Shown here in pieces: positions 7,849 through 15,680 of a stretch of 53,050 nt of DNA. The notes beneath the pieces were generated by a model. That model was not told the origin of the DNA and made no database searches. It worked only from the letters and a program-made list of their open reading frames with translations. The stretch covers positions 1-53,050 of the forward strand of contig JBGTLW010000266.1 of the NCBI GenBank assembly GCA_041743835.1. The letters are read 5' to 3'. Each line of letters starts with the position of its first letter. Positions within the stretch are counted from its first letter, which is position 1. Source of the stretch: JBGTLW01 sp041743835. Lineage in GTDB: Bacteria; Planctomycetota; Phycisphaerae; Phycisphaerales; Phycisphaeraceae. The translations under genes were made by a program, and so were the position numbers.

Positions 7849-9525
7849 ATGAAGATGCCTCGCTTGCACAACGTACTGGCCGCCCTTGCCACGTGCCTTA
7901 TCATTGCTCCGCTGTGCCTGACGGCTCAGGCTCTGGCGGCGGACGCTCCCGCGGTCTCGCTTCTTTCCAACGGCGACTTCGAAACCGCGAAGGCGGATGG
8001 CGCTTCTCCCAAGGATTGGCCAACGCCTGATGGGGTTTTGTGGCTCAAGGAGGATGACGGCAATCACTTCCTGCGACTGGAGGCTCGGCCGGACAAGATG
8101 CTGACGGTCTATCGCGTCGTGTCGGTGAAGCCCGAGCACAAGGCATACAAGCTGACCTTCCGTGTGCGTGTGAACGCGCTGACACGTGGCAAGGAGATGT
8201 GGCATGACGGGCGGATCATCCTGGACTTCAAGAATGCCGAGGGCACGAAGCTCAAGCCCGGGCCGGGGCACCCCAACTTCAAGGGTACGACCGACGGCTG
8301 GGTGCAGCGCAGCCTCGAGTTCATCGTGCCCGAGGGCGCGACACAGCTTGAGGTGATGCCCGCGATGTTTCAGGTGGCATCGGGCTCGTTTGACCTGGAC
8401 GACCTATTGCTGGTGAGCGTGGACCCGCAGCCGATCCTCGATGCCCAGGCTGCGCGGGCGAAGGCAAAGGCTGAGGATATCGCGGCCCGTGCAGCCAAAG
8501 TGACCGCACAGGTCCCCAAGGCCACGGCCGACCAGTTGCCCCCGATGCTCCGTGTGGATGGCAACAAGGTCAAAGATGCCTCGGGCAACGAGGTCTGGCT
8601 TCAGGGTGTGGCGATCCCCAGCATGGAGTGGAGCGGCGGCGGGGAGAACATCCTCCGCTCTGTGCAGGTGGCTATCGATGACTGGAACGTCAACGTGATC
8701 CGCCTGCCCGTGAAGGAGACCTTCTGGTGGGGCACCGGCCCGTACCAGCGCGACGGCGGGGCGCATTACCGGCAACTGGTCGATGACGTGGTCAATCTCG
8801 CGGGCGCGCACGGGGTGTACGTCGTGATTGACCTGCACCGCTATCGTGCCCCGGAACAGGTCCACGCCGACTTCTGGACCGAGGTCGCGGGCATCTACAA
8901 GGATCATCCTGCGGTGCTGTTCGAGCTCATCAATGAGCCACACGACATCACGTGGGATGTCTGGAAAAATGGCGGGTTTGTCAGCACCGAGAAGAAGCAG
9001 ACCGATGCGCTGACGGAAAACACCGAGAAGCTCAAGGGCTTTGAGTCGATCGGCATGCAGGCGATGGTGGATGCGGTGCGGGCAACGGGTGCGAAGAACA
9101 TCATCATCGCGGGCGGGCTGGACTGGGCCTACGACCTCTCCGGCGTGCTCAAGGGGTTTGAGTTGGAGGACACGACCGGGAACGGCATCGTGTACTCCAC
9201 GCACGTCTATCCCTGGAAGAGCGACTGGCAGGGCAAGTTCATGGATGTGGCCAAGAAACACCCGATTTTCATTGGCGAATGCGGGGCCCCTGCTCAGCGC
9301 ATGTCCTTCATCCCCGAAAGCCGACACGAAGACGCGAGCACCTGGGTCCCCGACTTCCTCGGGGTTGTGCAGGCCAACAAGTACCACTGGACCGCGTGGA
9401 GCTTCCACCCCAAGGCAAGCCCGTGCGTCCTCGCAGACTGGGACTACACCCCCACCGCCTACTGGGGCGTCCACGCCAAGGCGGCGCTGCACGGCGAAAA
9501 GTTTGAACTCACCAAGTTGCGTTGA
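7849..9525 (+). CDS. GH5-family glycoside hydrolase with N-terminal carbohydrate-binding-like domain
   Basis: A 558-residue secreted enzyme. The signal peptide ends near QALAADA. Residues about 40-190 form a jelly-roll resembling CBM4/9-type modules (LLSNGDFE at the start, SGSFDLDDLLLVSV at the end). An Ala/Lys-rich linker is followed by a GH5-like TIM barrel (about 215-555) with WLQGVAIPSMEW, NVIRLPVKE, VVIDLHRY, the acid/base in INEP (E363) and the nucleophile in IGECG (E477). GH5 enzymes cleave beta-1,4-glucan, mannan and related chains by a retaining mechanism. The substrate cannot be assigned. The start at 7849 has AGGAG about 9 nt upstream. It is the catalytic end of the regulator/prepilin/PEP-CTERM cluster. 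No sugar transporter is adjacent. Confidence 0.9.
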   Translation: MKMPRLHNVLAALATCLIIAPLCLTAQALAADAPAVSLLSNGDFETAKADGASPKDWPTPDGVLWLKEDDGNHFLRLEARPDKMLTVYRVVSVKPEHKAYKLTFRVRVNALTRGKEMWHDGRIILDFKNAEGTKLKPGPGHPNFKGTTDGWVQRSLEFIVPEGATQLEVMPAMFQVASGSFDLDDLLLVSVDPQPILDAQAARAKAKAEDIAARAAKVTAQVPKATADQLPPMLRVDGNKVKDASGNEVWLQGVAIPSMEWSGGGENILRSVQVAIDDWNVNVIRLPVKETFWWGTGPYQRDGGAHYRQLVDDVVNLAGAHGVYVVIDLHRYRAPEQVHADFWTEVAGIYKDHPAVLFELINEPHDITWDVWKNGGFVSTEKKQTDALTENTEKLKGFESIGMQAMVDAVRATGAKNIIIAGGLDWAYDLSGVLKGFELEDTTGNGIVYSTHVYPWKSDWQGKFMDVAKKHPIFIGECGAPAQRMSFIPESRHEDASTWVPDFLGVVQANKYHWTAWSFHPKASPCVLADWDYTPTAYWGVHAKAALHGEKFELTKLR

Positions 9526-9576
9526 ACAGACGTTGCCGCCATCAAGACGGATCGACTGCGTGGGTCATGGTGGCGT

Positions 9577-10788
9577 CTATTCCGTGACCTTGGCCGCGTG
9601 CTGCTCGACAGCCGCCTTCAATTGAGCCAACGTATTGGGCCCGACGCCGGCGTAGATATCGATCACCTTGCCGTTGTGGATGATGGCGGTGGTCGGGAGT
9701 GGCAGGCCACGGTCGTCGCCGAAGCTGCGCTGCACCGCCTTGATGTCGGCAGCGAATAGCAACGGCATCTTCAGGCCCCACTTGGCGTACATCTCGCGGT
9801 CGGCGTCGGGATTGACATTCACACTCACCGCGTAGAACCCCACATCCAACCCCTGCTTCAGTGCCCACGTGTTGAGCCCGTCCACCTGCGGTGCCCACGC
9901 ATGGCAAGGGCCGCACCACGCCGCCCAGAAATCCAACACGACGACCGATTGCTTGACATCCCGCAGCGCAACGTCATTTCCCTCGGGGTCCGTAAACATC
10001 AGGTCCGGCGCGGGTTTTCCAACCAGCGGGTGTTGACGCGGCGCGTTGGCCACTTGCGCCAGCGCTTGGATGCTGTCCACCCTGGTCTGGTTTGCCGTGT
10101 CGAACGCGAACGCATCGTCGCCCAGCGGCACATTGACTAGGTTCGTGGTGATCACGAAGCGTTCGGTCATCGTGACGCCGTCGGGCATCCTGTTGGCCTT
10201 AGGGTCATGGGTAAAGACGCCCGCGGTGATCAGGTGCGTCTTTGGGTCGAGCGTGAGGGTCATCCGGCCCATCGTGCCGTCAAGCTGGAGTCGGGGATTG
10301 CCCGCGTCGTCGGGGCCGGGTTCGCTGATTGTCGGCTGCCCGCCCCGCGCCAGCACAGCCCACGGCTCGGTGGCCAGCAGCATCACCAGATCGGGGAACG
10401 TAGGCTCGTGGAGCGCGGGGAGCACTTCGCCCAGCAGCGAGTAATCCATCGGCCGACGGGTGAGCGGCTGGTTCAGGTATGCGCCGGGGATCTGCTCGAC
10501 CGCCAGCATGACATCGCTTCCATCCGCAACCAGCAGGAGCCCCGGCCGATCGACACGCAGCTTCTGGGCCTTGCGGTCAAAGGCGATGGGGACCGTCGTG
10601 CGCTCGGTGCGCGTCCATCTGCCCTGCACGAGCGTGGATGAATAGGTCACCTCGCCTGCATACGTCTGTATGGATTCGTAAGCCGCGACAACCTTCTCAG
10701 CCAGCGGCACTGCGGGTTCAGCCAACGCGGGGGCAATACCGATCAGCAGCGGCAACACCGCGATTATGGGCTGGCAACATCGGTTCAT
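9577..10788 (-). CDS. Exported LolA/DUF2092-like plus TlpA-type thioredoxin protein
   Basis: A 403-residue protein with a signal peptide (about 1-23, ending ALA). A beta-rich region (about 25-245) resembles LolA/DUF2092-type lipid- or lipoprotein-binding folds (AYESIQTYAGEVTYSS, KLRVDRPGLLLVADG). A TlpA/redoxin domain follows (about 255-400) with the active site WCGPC at 291-295. It is predicted to act as a periplasmic thiol-disulfide protein, with the N-terminal domain supplying a partner or ligand. Its ATG overlaps the stop of the upstream gene by 4 nt (10785-10788), so the two are translationally coupled. The upstream gene has the same architecture, which indicates a tandem duplication. 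Confidence 0.8.
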   Translation of the reverse strand: MNRCCQPIIAVLPLLIGIAPALAEPAVPLAEKVVAAYESIQTYAGEVTYSSTLVQGRWTRTERTTVPIAFDRKAQKLRVDRPGLLLVADGSDVMLAVEQIPGAYLNQPLTRRPMDYSLLGEVLPALHEPTFPDLVMLLATEPWAVLARGGQPTISEPGPDDAGNPRLQLDGTMGRMTLTLDPKTHLITAGVFTHDPKANRMPDGVTMTERFVITTNLVNVPLGDDAFAFDTANQTRVDSIQALAQVANAPRQHPLVGKPAPDLMFTDPEGNDVALRDVKQSVVVLDFWAAWCGPCHAWAPQVDGLNTWALKQGLDVGFYAVSVNVNPDADREMYAKWGLKMPLLFAADIKAVQRSFGDDRGLPLPTTAIIHNGKVIDIYAGVGPNTLAQLKAAVEQHAAKVTE

Positions 10789-12101
10789 GGGGCATCCTCC
10801 GTGGTGAGGGTGGGTTCTGGCTCAGCGGGTGTATCAGTCGTCTCGATGTCGGCCGTAGCTTTGGTTTCATTGGCCGCTCGCTTCTGGGCGATCTCTTCGA
10901 GCAGCCGGTCCACCTGTTTCTGGATCGGGGCGCGCTCGTCCGGCTCAGGGCCGCTGTGCAGGTACCGCACCACACCCTCCGCAATCACCACCGTGTGCGG
11001 CAAAACCGTCATCATGTACTGGTCCGACACGGTAAAGTCATCCAACAAGCAAGTCCCCTCAAACTCGCCTTTATTCCAGACTACCTTCACGGTTTCAACC
11101 TTCTCGCCACAATTCACCATGACCACCTGCACGGATTTCTCTTCCTTCAAGGCCCAAGCCTGTAACTCCAGCATGGCAGGAACATAAGCGGCGCACGGCG
11201 GAGCCCACGATGCCCAGAAGGCCAGCACCACGATGTCGGCCTCCGCGTCCTTCAACGACCAATCCTCCCCGGCCAAGTCCTTCCGGGTGAAATCCGGAGC
11301 AACCTTCCCAATCAACGGATGCCCGCCCCCGGAAGGCCCCCCGGAACCGCCCCCGCCACCTCCCCCGGCAGCCCCGCCCACATTTCCGGGGGTGAATGAC
11401 TTCACCGCCTGCGAACCGGTGGTGTCGAACACGAACAACTCATCCGGCAGCGGCTGATTAATGGACTTAATCGTCACGTCCAACAAAATCTCAACCCGAT
11501 CGTCTGGTGGATTGGGCGTCTCGCCCAGCCTCATCGCTTCGATCAGTCGCGTGTCGTTGCTGAGGATCAATTTCATCGGGCCCAGGTGTGTCTGCGTGAA
11601 GAGGTAGGGCCGCGGGTCTTCCGCGTCGGGTGCGACCACGCCGGGCGTGGCGGATACGGCTGTGCCTTCGCTGAGCACCTTGATCGGCTGGTCGCTGAAG
11701 AAGAACGCAACGTCTGGCATCGGCAAAGCCCCAACCACCGGAGCTACGGCCTGAAGCGCTGTATATGTCAGCGGCGCGGGTTGCGGCACTTCGATGTGCT
11801 GGCCGGGGAAGGCGGGGGTCTTGATCCGCAGGGTCGTGCCATCTCCGACCAGGAGATACTCCGGCGAGTCGATCTTGAGCCGACCGGTCGCACGGTCAAA
11901 CGCGACATGGGTCTGGGCCTCACTGGTCGCGATCCAGCGGCCGCTGTAGGTGGTCGCGGTGAACTGGGTCGTGGCGTGGTACTGCTGAAGTTGGGCGTAG
12001 GCTTTGCCCACTTCATCGACTAGAGTCCCACCCGGCGGGCCGTTGGCTACGGCTGGCATAGCTACTAACGCCGCCCCGATCATGAGGGGTATCATCCGCA
12101 T
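10785..12101 (-). CDS. Paralogue of the LolA/DUF2092-TlpA protein with a degenerate active site
   Basis: A 438-residue protein with a signal peptide (MRMIPLMIGAALVAMPAVANG). It has the same beta-rich N-terminal region as its downstream neighbour (QLQQYHATTQFTATTYSGRW, RLKIDSPEYLLVGDG), a Gly-rich linker of about 20 residues (near 250-270), and a thioredoxin-like domain. Its active-site position reads WAPPC (299-303), so the first, nucleophilic Cys is replaced by Ala and classical thiol-disulfide exchange is not expected. Other Cys residues remain (VNCGEK and GTCLLDD). An Asp/Glu/Thr-rich C-terminal tail follows. ATG 12101 was chosen over the longer frame because the signal peptide starts there and a TATGAT lies six bases upstream. 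Confidence 0.78.
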   Translation of the reverse strand: MRMIPLMIGAALVAMPAVANGPPGGTLVDEVGKAYAQLQQYHATTQFTATTYSGRWIATSEAQTHVAFDRATGRLKIDSPEYLLVGDGTTLRIKTPAFPGQHIEVPQPAPLTYTALQAVAPVVGALPMPDVAFFFSDQPIKVLSEGTAVSATPGVVAPDAEDPRPYLFTQTHLGPMKLILSNDTRLIEAMRLGETPNPPDDRVEILLDVTIKSINQPLPDELFVFDTTGSQAVKSFTPGNVGGAAGGGGGGGSGGPSGGGHPLIGKVAPDFTRKDLAGEDWSLKDAEADIVVLAFWASWAPPCAAYVPAMLELQAWALKEEKSVQVVMVNCGEKVETVKVVWNKGEFEGTCLLDDFTVSDQYMMTVLPHTVVIAEGVVRYLHSGPEPDERAPIQKQVDRLLEEIAQKRAANETKATADIETTDTPAEPEPTLTTEDAP

Positions 12102-12107
12102 GGGTAC

Positions 12108-12113
12108 ATCATA
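12108..12113 (-). promoter_or_regulatory. -10 element candidate, leaderless (thioredoxin-like pair)
   Basis: On the minus strand, TATGAT ends six bases before the ATG at 12101, and there is no Shine-Dalgarno sequence. No convincing -35 is seen. It is one of a set of similarly placed hexamers in this window. Confidence 0.4.
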
Positions 12114-12176
12114 CCTTTTGCGTCCAAGACCCCGGATACCATGTAAGCACCAGATGCCCGCCCCGCCGCCATAGCC

Positions 12177-12647
12177 ATGATACACGTCGCACTCTATCAA
12201 CCCGCCATCCCACAGAACACCGGCAATATCGCCCGACTTTGCGTCGGGATGAACGCGCACCTGCACATCATCGGGCCCATCATTTTCGACATGTCCGACC
12301 GTGCTGTCCGCAGGGCGGGCCTCGATTACTGGCCCTACCTGACCCTCACACACCATGAGACGCCCGCAGCTTTTCTCGATTGGCTAGGCTCACGCGAGCC
12401 TTGGCTCATCACCAAGCACGGCACATACCGCTTCGATCAGGCACCCTATGCCGACGAAGATGTGCTCCTGCTGGGCAACGAGAACACCGGCCTGCCCGAA
12501 GACTGGCACGCCCGCTGGCCCCACCGCCGCATCCACATCCCCATGCCCGGCAACAGCGGCAGCGGCGACACCTTCCGCGGCGTGCGATCCTACAACCTCG
12601 CAAACACCGCGGCGATCGTTCTCGCGACCGCAATCGTGCGTGTCTGA
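12177..12647 (+). CDS. trmL: tRNA (cytidine(34)-2'-O)-methyltransferase TrmL
   Basis: A 156-residue SPOUT methyltransferase, the usual length for TrmL/YibK. Motifs seen are LYQPAIPQNTGNIARL at the N-terminus, RRAGLDYW, the SAM-binding knot LLLGNENTGLP, and the C-terminal IPMPGNSGS plus RSYNLANTAAIVL. TrmL 2'-O-methylates the wobble base (C34 or cmnm5U34) of tRNA-Leu isoacceptors using SAM, as a dimer in the cytosol. It diverges from the thioredoxin-like pair with only 75 nt between start codons. The next gene follows on the same strand. Confidence 0.93.
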   Translation: MIHVALYQPAIPQNTGNIARLCVGMNAHLHIIGPIIFDMSDRAVRRAGLDYWPYLTLTHHETPAAFLDWLGSREPWLITKHGTYRFDQAPYADEDVLLLGNENTGLPEDWHARWPHRRIHIPMPGNSGSGDTFRGVRSYNLANTAAIVLATAIVRV

Positions 12648-12686
12648 TGCATGTGGCGCCCGAATCGCCACGCCGCAGCGATCGCC

Positions 12687-12692
12687 TACCAT
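12687..12692 (+). promoter_or_regulatory. -10-like hexamer before the alpha/beta hydrolase
   Basis: TACCAT ends six bases before ATG 12699, with no Shine-Dalgarno sequence. It matches the consensus at four of six positions, including the key T-A and final T. It would give a leaderless transcript. Confidence 0.3.
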
Positions 12693-12698
12693 GCATGC

Positions 12699-13577
12699 AT
12701 GGAACACGCACCACATACAAAGCGATGGGCGATACCCGGCAGCGACGGAGAACTTATCCTTGGAAATACAGACACCCCCGCGGGTGGGGTTGAGGCTGCC
12801 AGCGGCGTGGTGCTGTTGTGCCACGGCTTCAAGGGCTACAAGGACTATGGCTTTTTCCCCCGCCTCGCAACGGCACTTGCAGACGCTGGGCTGATCGCCC
12901 ACCGCTTCAACTTCAGCCACAGCGGCATGACCGAAGACCTGGACACCTTCGCACGCCCCGACCTCTTTGAGTCGGACACGTGGTCGAAACAGGTGACAGA
13001 TGTCTGCGCGCTAGTGTCAGCGATCCAGGCACGCAACCTTGACGGGGCGGGTCTGCCCCTGATGCTGTTTGGGCACAGCAGGGGAGGTGTGACAGCGCTG
13101 CTTGCCGCGGTGGAACTGGGGCCTGAGGTGTCGGGCATCATCACCGCCGCGGCCCCTCATCAGGCGTGCTCGCTGGATAGCGATCAGCGGGATCGATTGC
13201 GCAAGAGTGGCCGGCTGGCATCGCCATCATCACGCACCGGGCAGACGCTCTATGTCGGTCGTGCGTGGCTGGATGAGATCGAGGCCGCGCCAAGCCGCTT
13301 CGACCCGGTGCGTGCCGCCGGCATCATCACCTGCCCGCACCTGATCCTCCATGGCAAGGAAGACCAGACCGTGCCTTGGATCGCTGCGCACGCGCTGCAC
13401 GATGCCCCGGGTGGCAACAGCCTTCTGGAAATCATCGAGCAGGCTCAACACACCTTCAACGCCCCGAATCCATTGGCTATCTCAGGCGAAGCGCCGCCGG
13501 TGACCCTCGGGTTTATCGACCGATGCATAAAATTCGCGGCCACTTGCTGCTCGTCCAGCCTCAAGGCCGACGGATGA
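12699..13577 (+). CDS. Alpha/beta hydrolase (serine aminopeptidase/S33-like)
   Basis: A 292-residue cytosolic alpha/beta hydrolase. The oxyanion region is LLCHGFKGYKDYGFFP, the nucleophile elbow GHSRGG, the acid lies in LHGKEDQTVPW and the catalytic His in AQHTFN. The closest general type is the dienelactone-hydrolase/S33-like family of bacterial esterases. The substrate is unknown. ATG 12699 was chosen over the longer frame from 12651 because a -10-like hexamer precedes it and the extra 16 residues look random. Its 3' end overlaps the convergent gene by 17 nt (13561-13577). Confidence 0.85.
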   Translation: MEHAPHTKRWAIPGSDGELILGNTDTPAGGVEAASGVVLLCHGFKGYKDYGFFPRLATALADAGLIAHRFNFSHSGMTEDLDTFARPDLFESDTWSKQVTDVCALVSAIQARNLDGAGLPLMLFGHSRGGVTALLAAVELGPEVSGIITAAAPHQACSLDSDQRDRLRKSGRLASPSSRTGQTLYVGRAWLDEIEAAPSRFDPVRAAGIITCPHLILHGKEDQTVPWIAAHALHDAPGGNSLLEIIEQAQHTFNAPNPLAISGEAPPVTLGFIDRCIKFAATCCSSSLKADG

Positions 13578-15018
13578 CACCCAGGTCGATGACGATGCCG
13601 CCGGGCTGGTAGTAATCCACGCCCAGTGTGTTCGCATCGATGAACGTCAGCACCAGACAGCTAAAGCCCGTGCGATCAGCGAACGCCAAGTCCCCGCCGC
13701 CCGGCCCGGCATACGCGGCATTGTCGTGTCGCTGCGCATGGAAGTGGTAATGCGCAAGGGCCGTGTACATCGCTTCAAACAGCGAGTGCGGGCTGATGTA
13801 GGTGTGGTCGTTGACACGCATCGCGGGAGCAAAGGCGCTTGCGGTCAGCTTGCCATCTGGTGACCAGTTCAACGCCCCGCCATATTCTGCGGTGGTGTCC
13901 AGCAAATCAGAGTCAGCCTGCTCGAACATCGCCGCGACGATGCCGGGCTCATCCATCGCGTCGAGGATCATGTGCAACACCAACAGGTCGCCCCAACCCA
14001 TCGCGTCGGCATGGTCCGCAAACCGCTCGGGGATTGACGGGACATGGATCGCATCCTCATCATCCAAGCCACGGGGATACACCGGCCGCCCGGCCAGCCG
14101 AGCCGCCAGGTCAGTCCGCATCGCGGTTGTAGAGCGACGCAGCGTTTGGGGTGTACTGCGTCGTATGGCCGCGAGGTGACGCAACGCCACAAGCCCGCTA
14201 TCAGAGATCACCTCGCGGCGGGCCTCATCAAGACCCAGCGACGCGCCCTGCGATTCACGCAGGCTCAACAACCACAGCAGCCCCTCGCGCGTGTGGGGCA
14301 ACGGTCGGAGCACAGCCGATTGCTCTTTGAGCAGTGCCGCTAGCCCAGCCGCCTCGTGTGACGCAGGGTCTGTAACCAGGCCAGCGGTGGCTTGATCCAC
14401 ACCGTCGAGTCGGCACAGTATCACCCATGCGGCTGCCTGTTCAGCGAGTGTCGAGATGCTGTCGCCGGACAGGACCGCCCACATGACGGGGTTGATTGGC
14501 TCGCTTCCGGTCAGCTCGCTCAAGGCTCGGGCTTCTGGACGGTCGGTGTCCAGCACGGCTGCGCTTGGCCGGGCTAGGCTGCGGATCAGCGGGCCGATCA
14601 TGTCCGTGCGGCTGTCACGCGATATGCGCCCGCCGATCGCCGCCAACATCTCTGTGGAAGTGACGGTCACCAAATGTGTAGCAGCCGAGGCCCAGAAGGT
14701 TTCGGGGTCGCGCGCAATCAAACGATCCATGCAGAGTATCCGGAGGTTTAGCGCCTGTCGGTCTGACCAGACGACGCGCCACATCGCGAGGATCGTCCGC
14801 TCATCTTCCTGGCCGACGGCAACGCGTTCGAGCATCCGGTAGCGGTGGCTGGGGTCGAGGTCTCGGTCGGCAAGGCGTTCCCACGGCTGCGTGACCGCAC
14901 CTTTCGTACCGCATCCTGAACCCCCCAGCCCCCCCACCAGCAGCATTACCCCAATAAAAAACAGCACACCCCGGGGGGTGTGCTGTGAAACGTGACATTC
15001 GCTAAGTACGGCTGCCAT
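13561..15018 (-). CDS. Putative lipoprotein of unknown function
   Basis: I do not recognise this 485-residue protein. A hydrophobic stretch (LFFIGVMLLVGGLGG) ends in SGC, a possible but atypical lipobox. The rest is soluble and alpha-rich, with many Leu/Ala/Arg helices (ERTILAMWRVVWSDRQALNLRIL, ALRHLAAIRR), and ends in a region with YHFHAQRHDN and GVDYYQPGG. The start is uncertain. ATG 15018 follows the upstream stop codon by only 3 nt, but a terminator hairpin (14961-14986) lies inside the first 20 codons, whose codon use is unlike the rest. GTG 14967 or ATG 14946 are alternatives. The gene is convergent with the alpha/beta hydrolase. Confidence 0.65.
   Translation of the reverse strand: MAAVLSECHVSQHTPRGVLFFIGVMLLVGGLGGSGCGTKGAVTQPWERLADRDLDPSHRYRMLERVAVGQEDERTILAMWRVVWSDRQALNLRILCMDRLIARDPETFWASAATHLVTVTSTEMLAAIGGRISRDSRTDMIGPLIRSLARPSAAVLDTDRPEARALSELTGSEPINPVMWAVLSGDSISTLAEQAAAWVILCRLDGVDQATAGLVTDPASHEAAGLAALLKEQSAVLRPLPHTREGLLWLLSLRESQGASLGLDEARREVISDSGLVALRHLAAIRRSTPQTLRRSTTAMRTDLAARLAGRPVYPRGLDDEDAIHVPSIPERFADHADAMGWGDLLVLHMILDAMDEPGIVAAMFEQADSDLLDTTAEYGGALNWSPDGKLTASAFAPAMRVNDHTYISPHSLFEAMYTALAHYHFHAQRHDNAAYAGPGGGDLAFADRTGFSCLVLTFIDANTLGVDYYQPGGIVIDLGVIRRP
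14953..14986 (-). terminator. Intrinsic terminator inside the 5' end of the lipoprotein frame
   Basis: ACAGCACACCCC (14961-14972) pairs perfectly over 12 bp with GGGGTGTGCTGT (14975-14986), with a 2-nt GG between the arms. On the minus strand it is followed by TTTTTT and then ATTGG. It sits 35 nt after the stop of the small membrane protein at 15022, as expected for that gene's terminator, yet it also falls in the open frame starting at 15018. Confidence 0.75.
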
Positions 15019-15021
15019 CGG

Positions 15022-15546
15022 TCACCGAGGGAAGCATTGGCGCGGCCTGGCACCGGGCTCACACTGGGAAAACATCCCTGACATCATCTGTTCAGCCTCG
15101 GGACTCTGGGCGTTGGTCCAAGTCGTATCTTCGACACGCTTGACCTCCCGCTGGTTATCAAGGCCGTACATATCCTCGTACATCGGCTCCTGCATGTTGG
15201 CCTGCTCCTCAAGCTTCTGCTTAGCTTCGAGCGTGTAACGCTCAAGGTAGCCGATGAAGTGGGTGTCTTTCTTCTTGCAGTCCGTGCAGGAGAACACCAT
15301 GGCCCTCACACCGCTGAGCGCCGAACCCGTATCCGTAGGAGATTGGATGGGTGGGAACTGGCTGGCTGCGGAAGCGGAGAACAGTTGGTTGGTGTTCAGG
15401 TCAAAGTAGAACACGTCCACGGGGCCGCGGGCCCCAGTGTTGGGCCGCAATTGAAACAGGATGGCTCCCAGGCAGATCACAAGAATGACCACGGCACCGA
15501 TGGTGACCACAGCCGGATTGTTGTTCATGAACTCGCGGATATTCAT
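15022..15546 (-). CDS. Small membrane-anchored protein with a CxxC motif, unknown function
   Basis: A 174-residue protein with one N-terminal transmembrane helix (about 13-33, VVTIGAVVILVICLGAILF) and no cleavage site. A periplasmic domain follows with DVFYFDLNTNQLF, a CxxC (FSCTDCKKKD) and an acidic helical part (LEAKQKLEEQ). It ends in a Cys/Arg/Pro-rich tail (CEPGARPRQCFPR). The CxxC and C-terminal Cys could bind metal or form disulfides. Similar short anchored proteins occur in planctomycetes, as far as I recall, without known function. AGAGGTC lies about 7 nt before the ATG. It is followed by a strong intrinsic terminator. Confidence 0.75.
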   Translation of the reverse strand: MNIREFMNNNPAVVTIGAVVILVICLGAILFQLRPNTGARGPVDVFYFDLNTNQLFSASAASQFPPIQSPTDTGSALSGVRAMVFSCTDCKKKDTHFIGYLERYTLEAKQKLEEQANMQEPMYEDMYGLDNQREVKRVEDTTWTNAQSPEAEQMMSGMFSQCEPGARPRQCFPR

Positions 15547-15680
15547 CAGATGACCTCTTGTGAAATTGAAGAAAAATAGACCGTCAAGACCAACCCCGGC
15601 TCGAACTTAGAAACACTTCACACAATTCTAGCACTGTCACCCCTCGCACACAATGCGAGATTGACCCAGCCGGGCACGCG

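Noticed and set aside
11326..11385. Simple-sequence repeat in a coding region
   Set aside because: It encodes the Gly-rich linker between two domains of the thioredoxin-like paralogue and is not a tandem repeat of fixed length.
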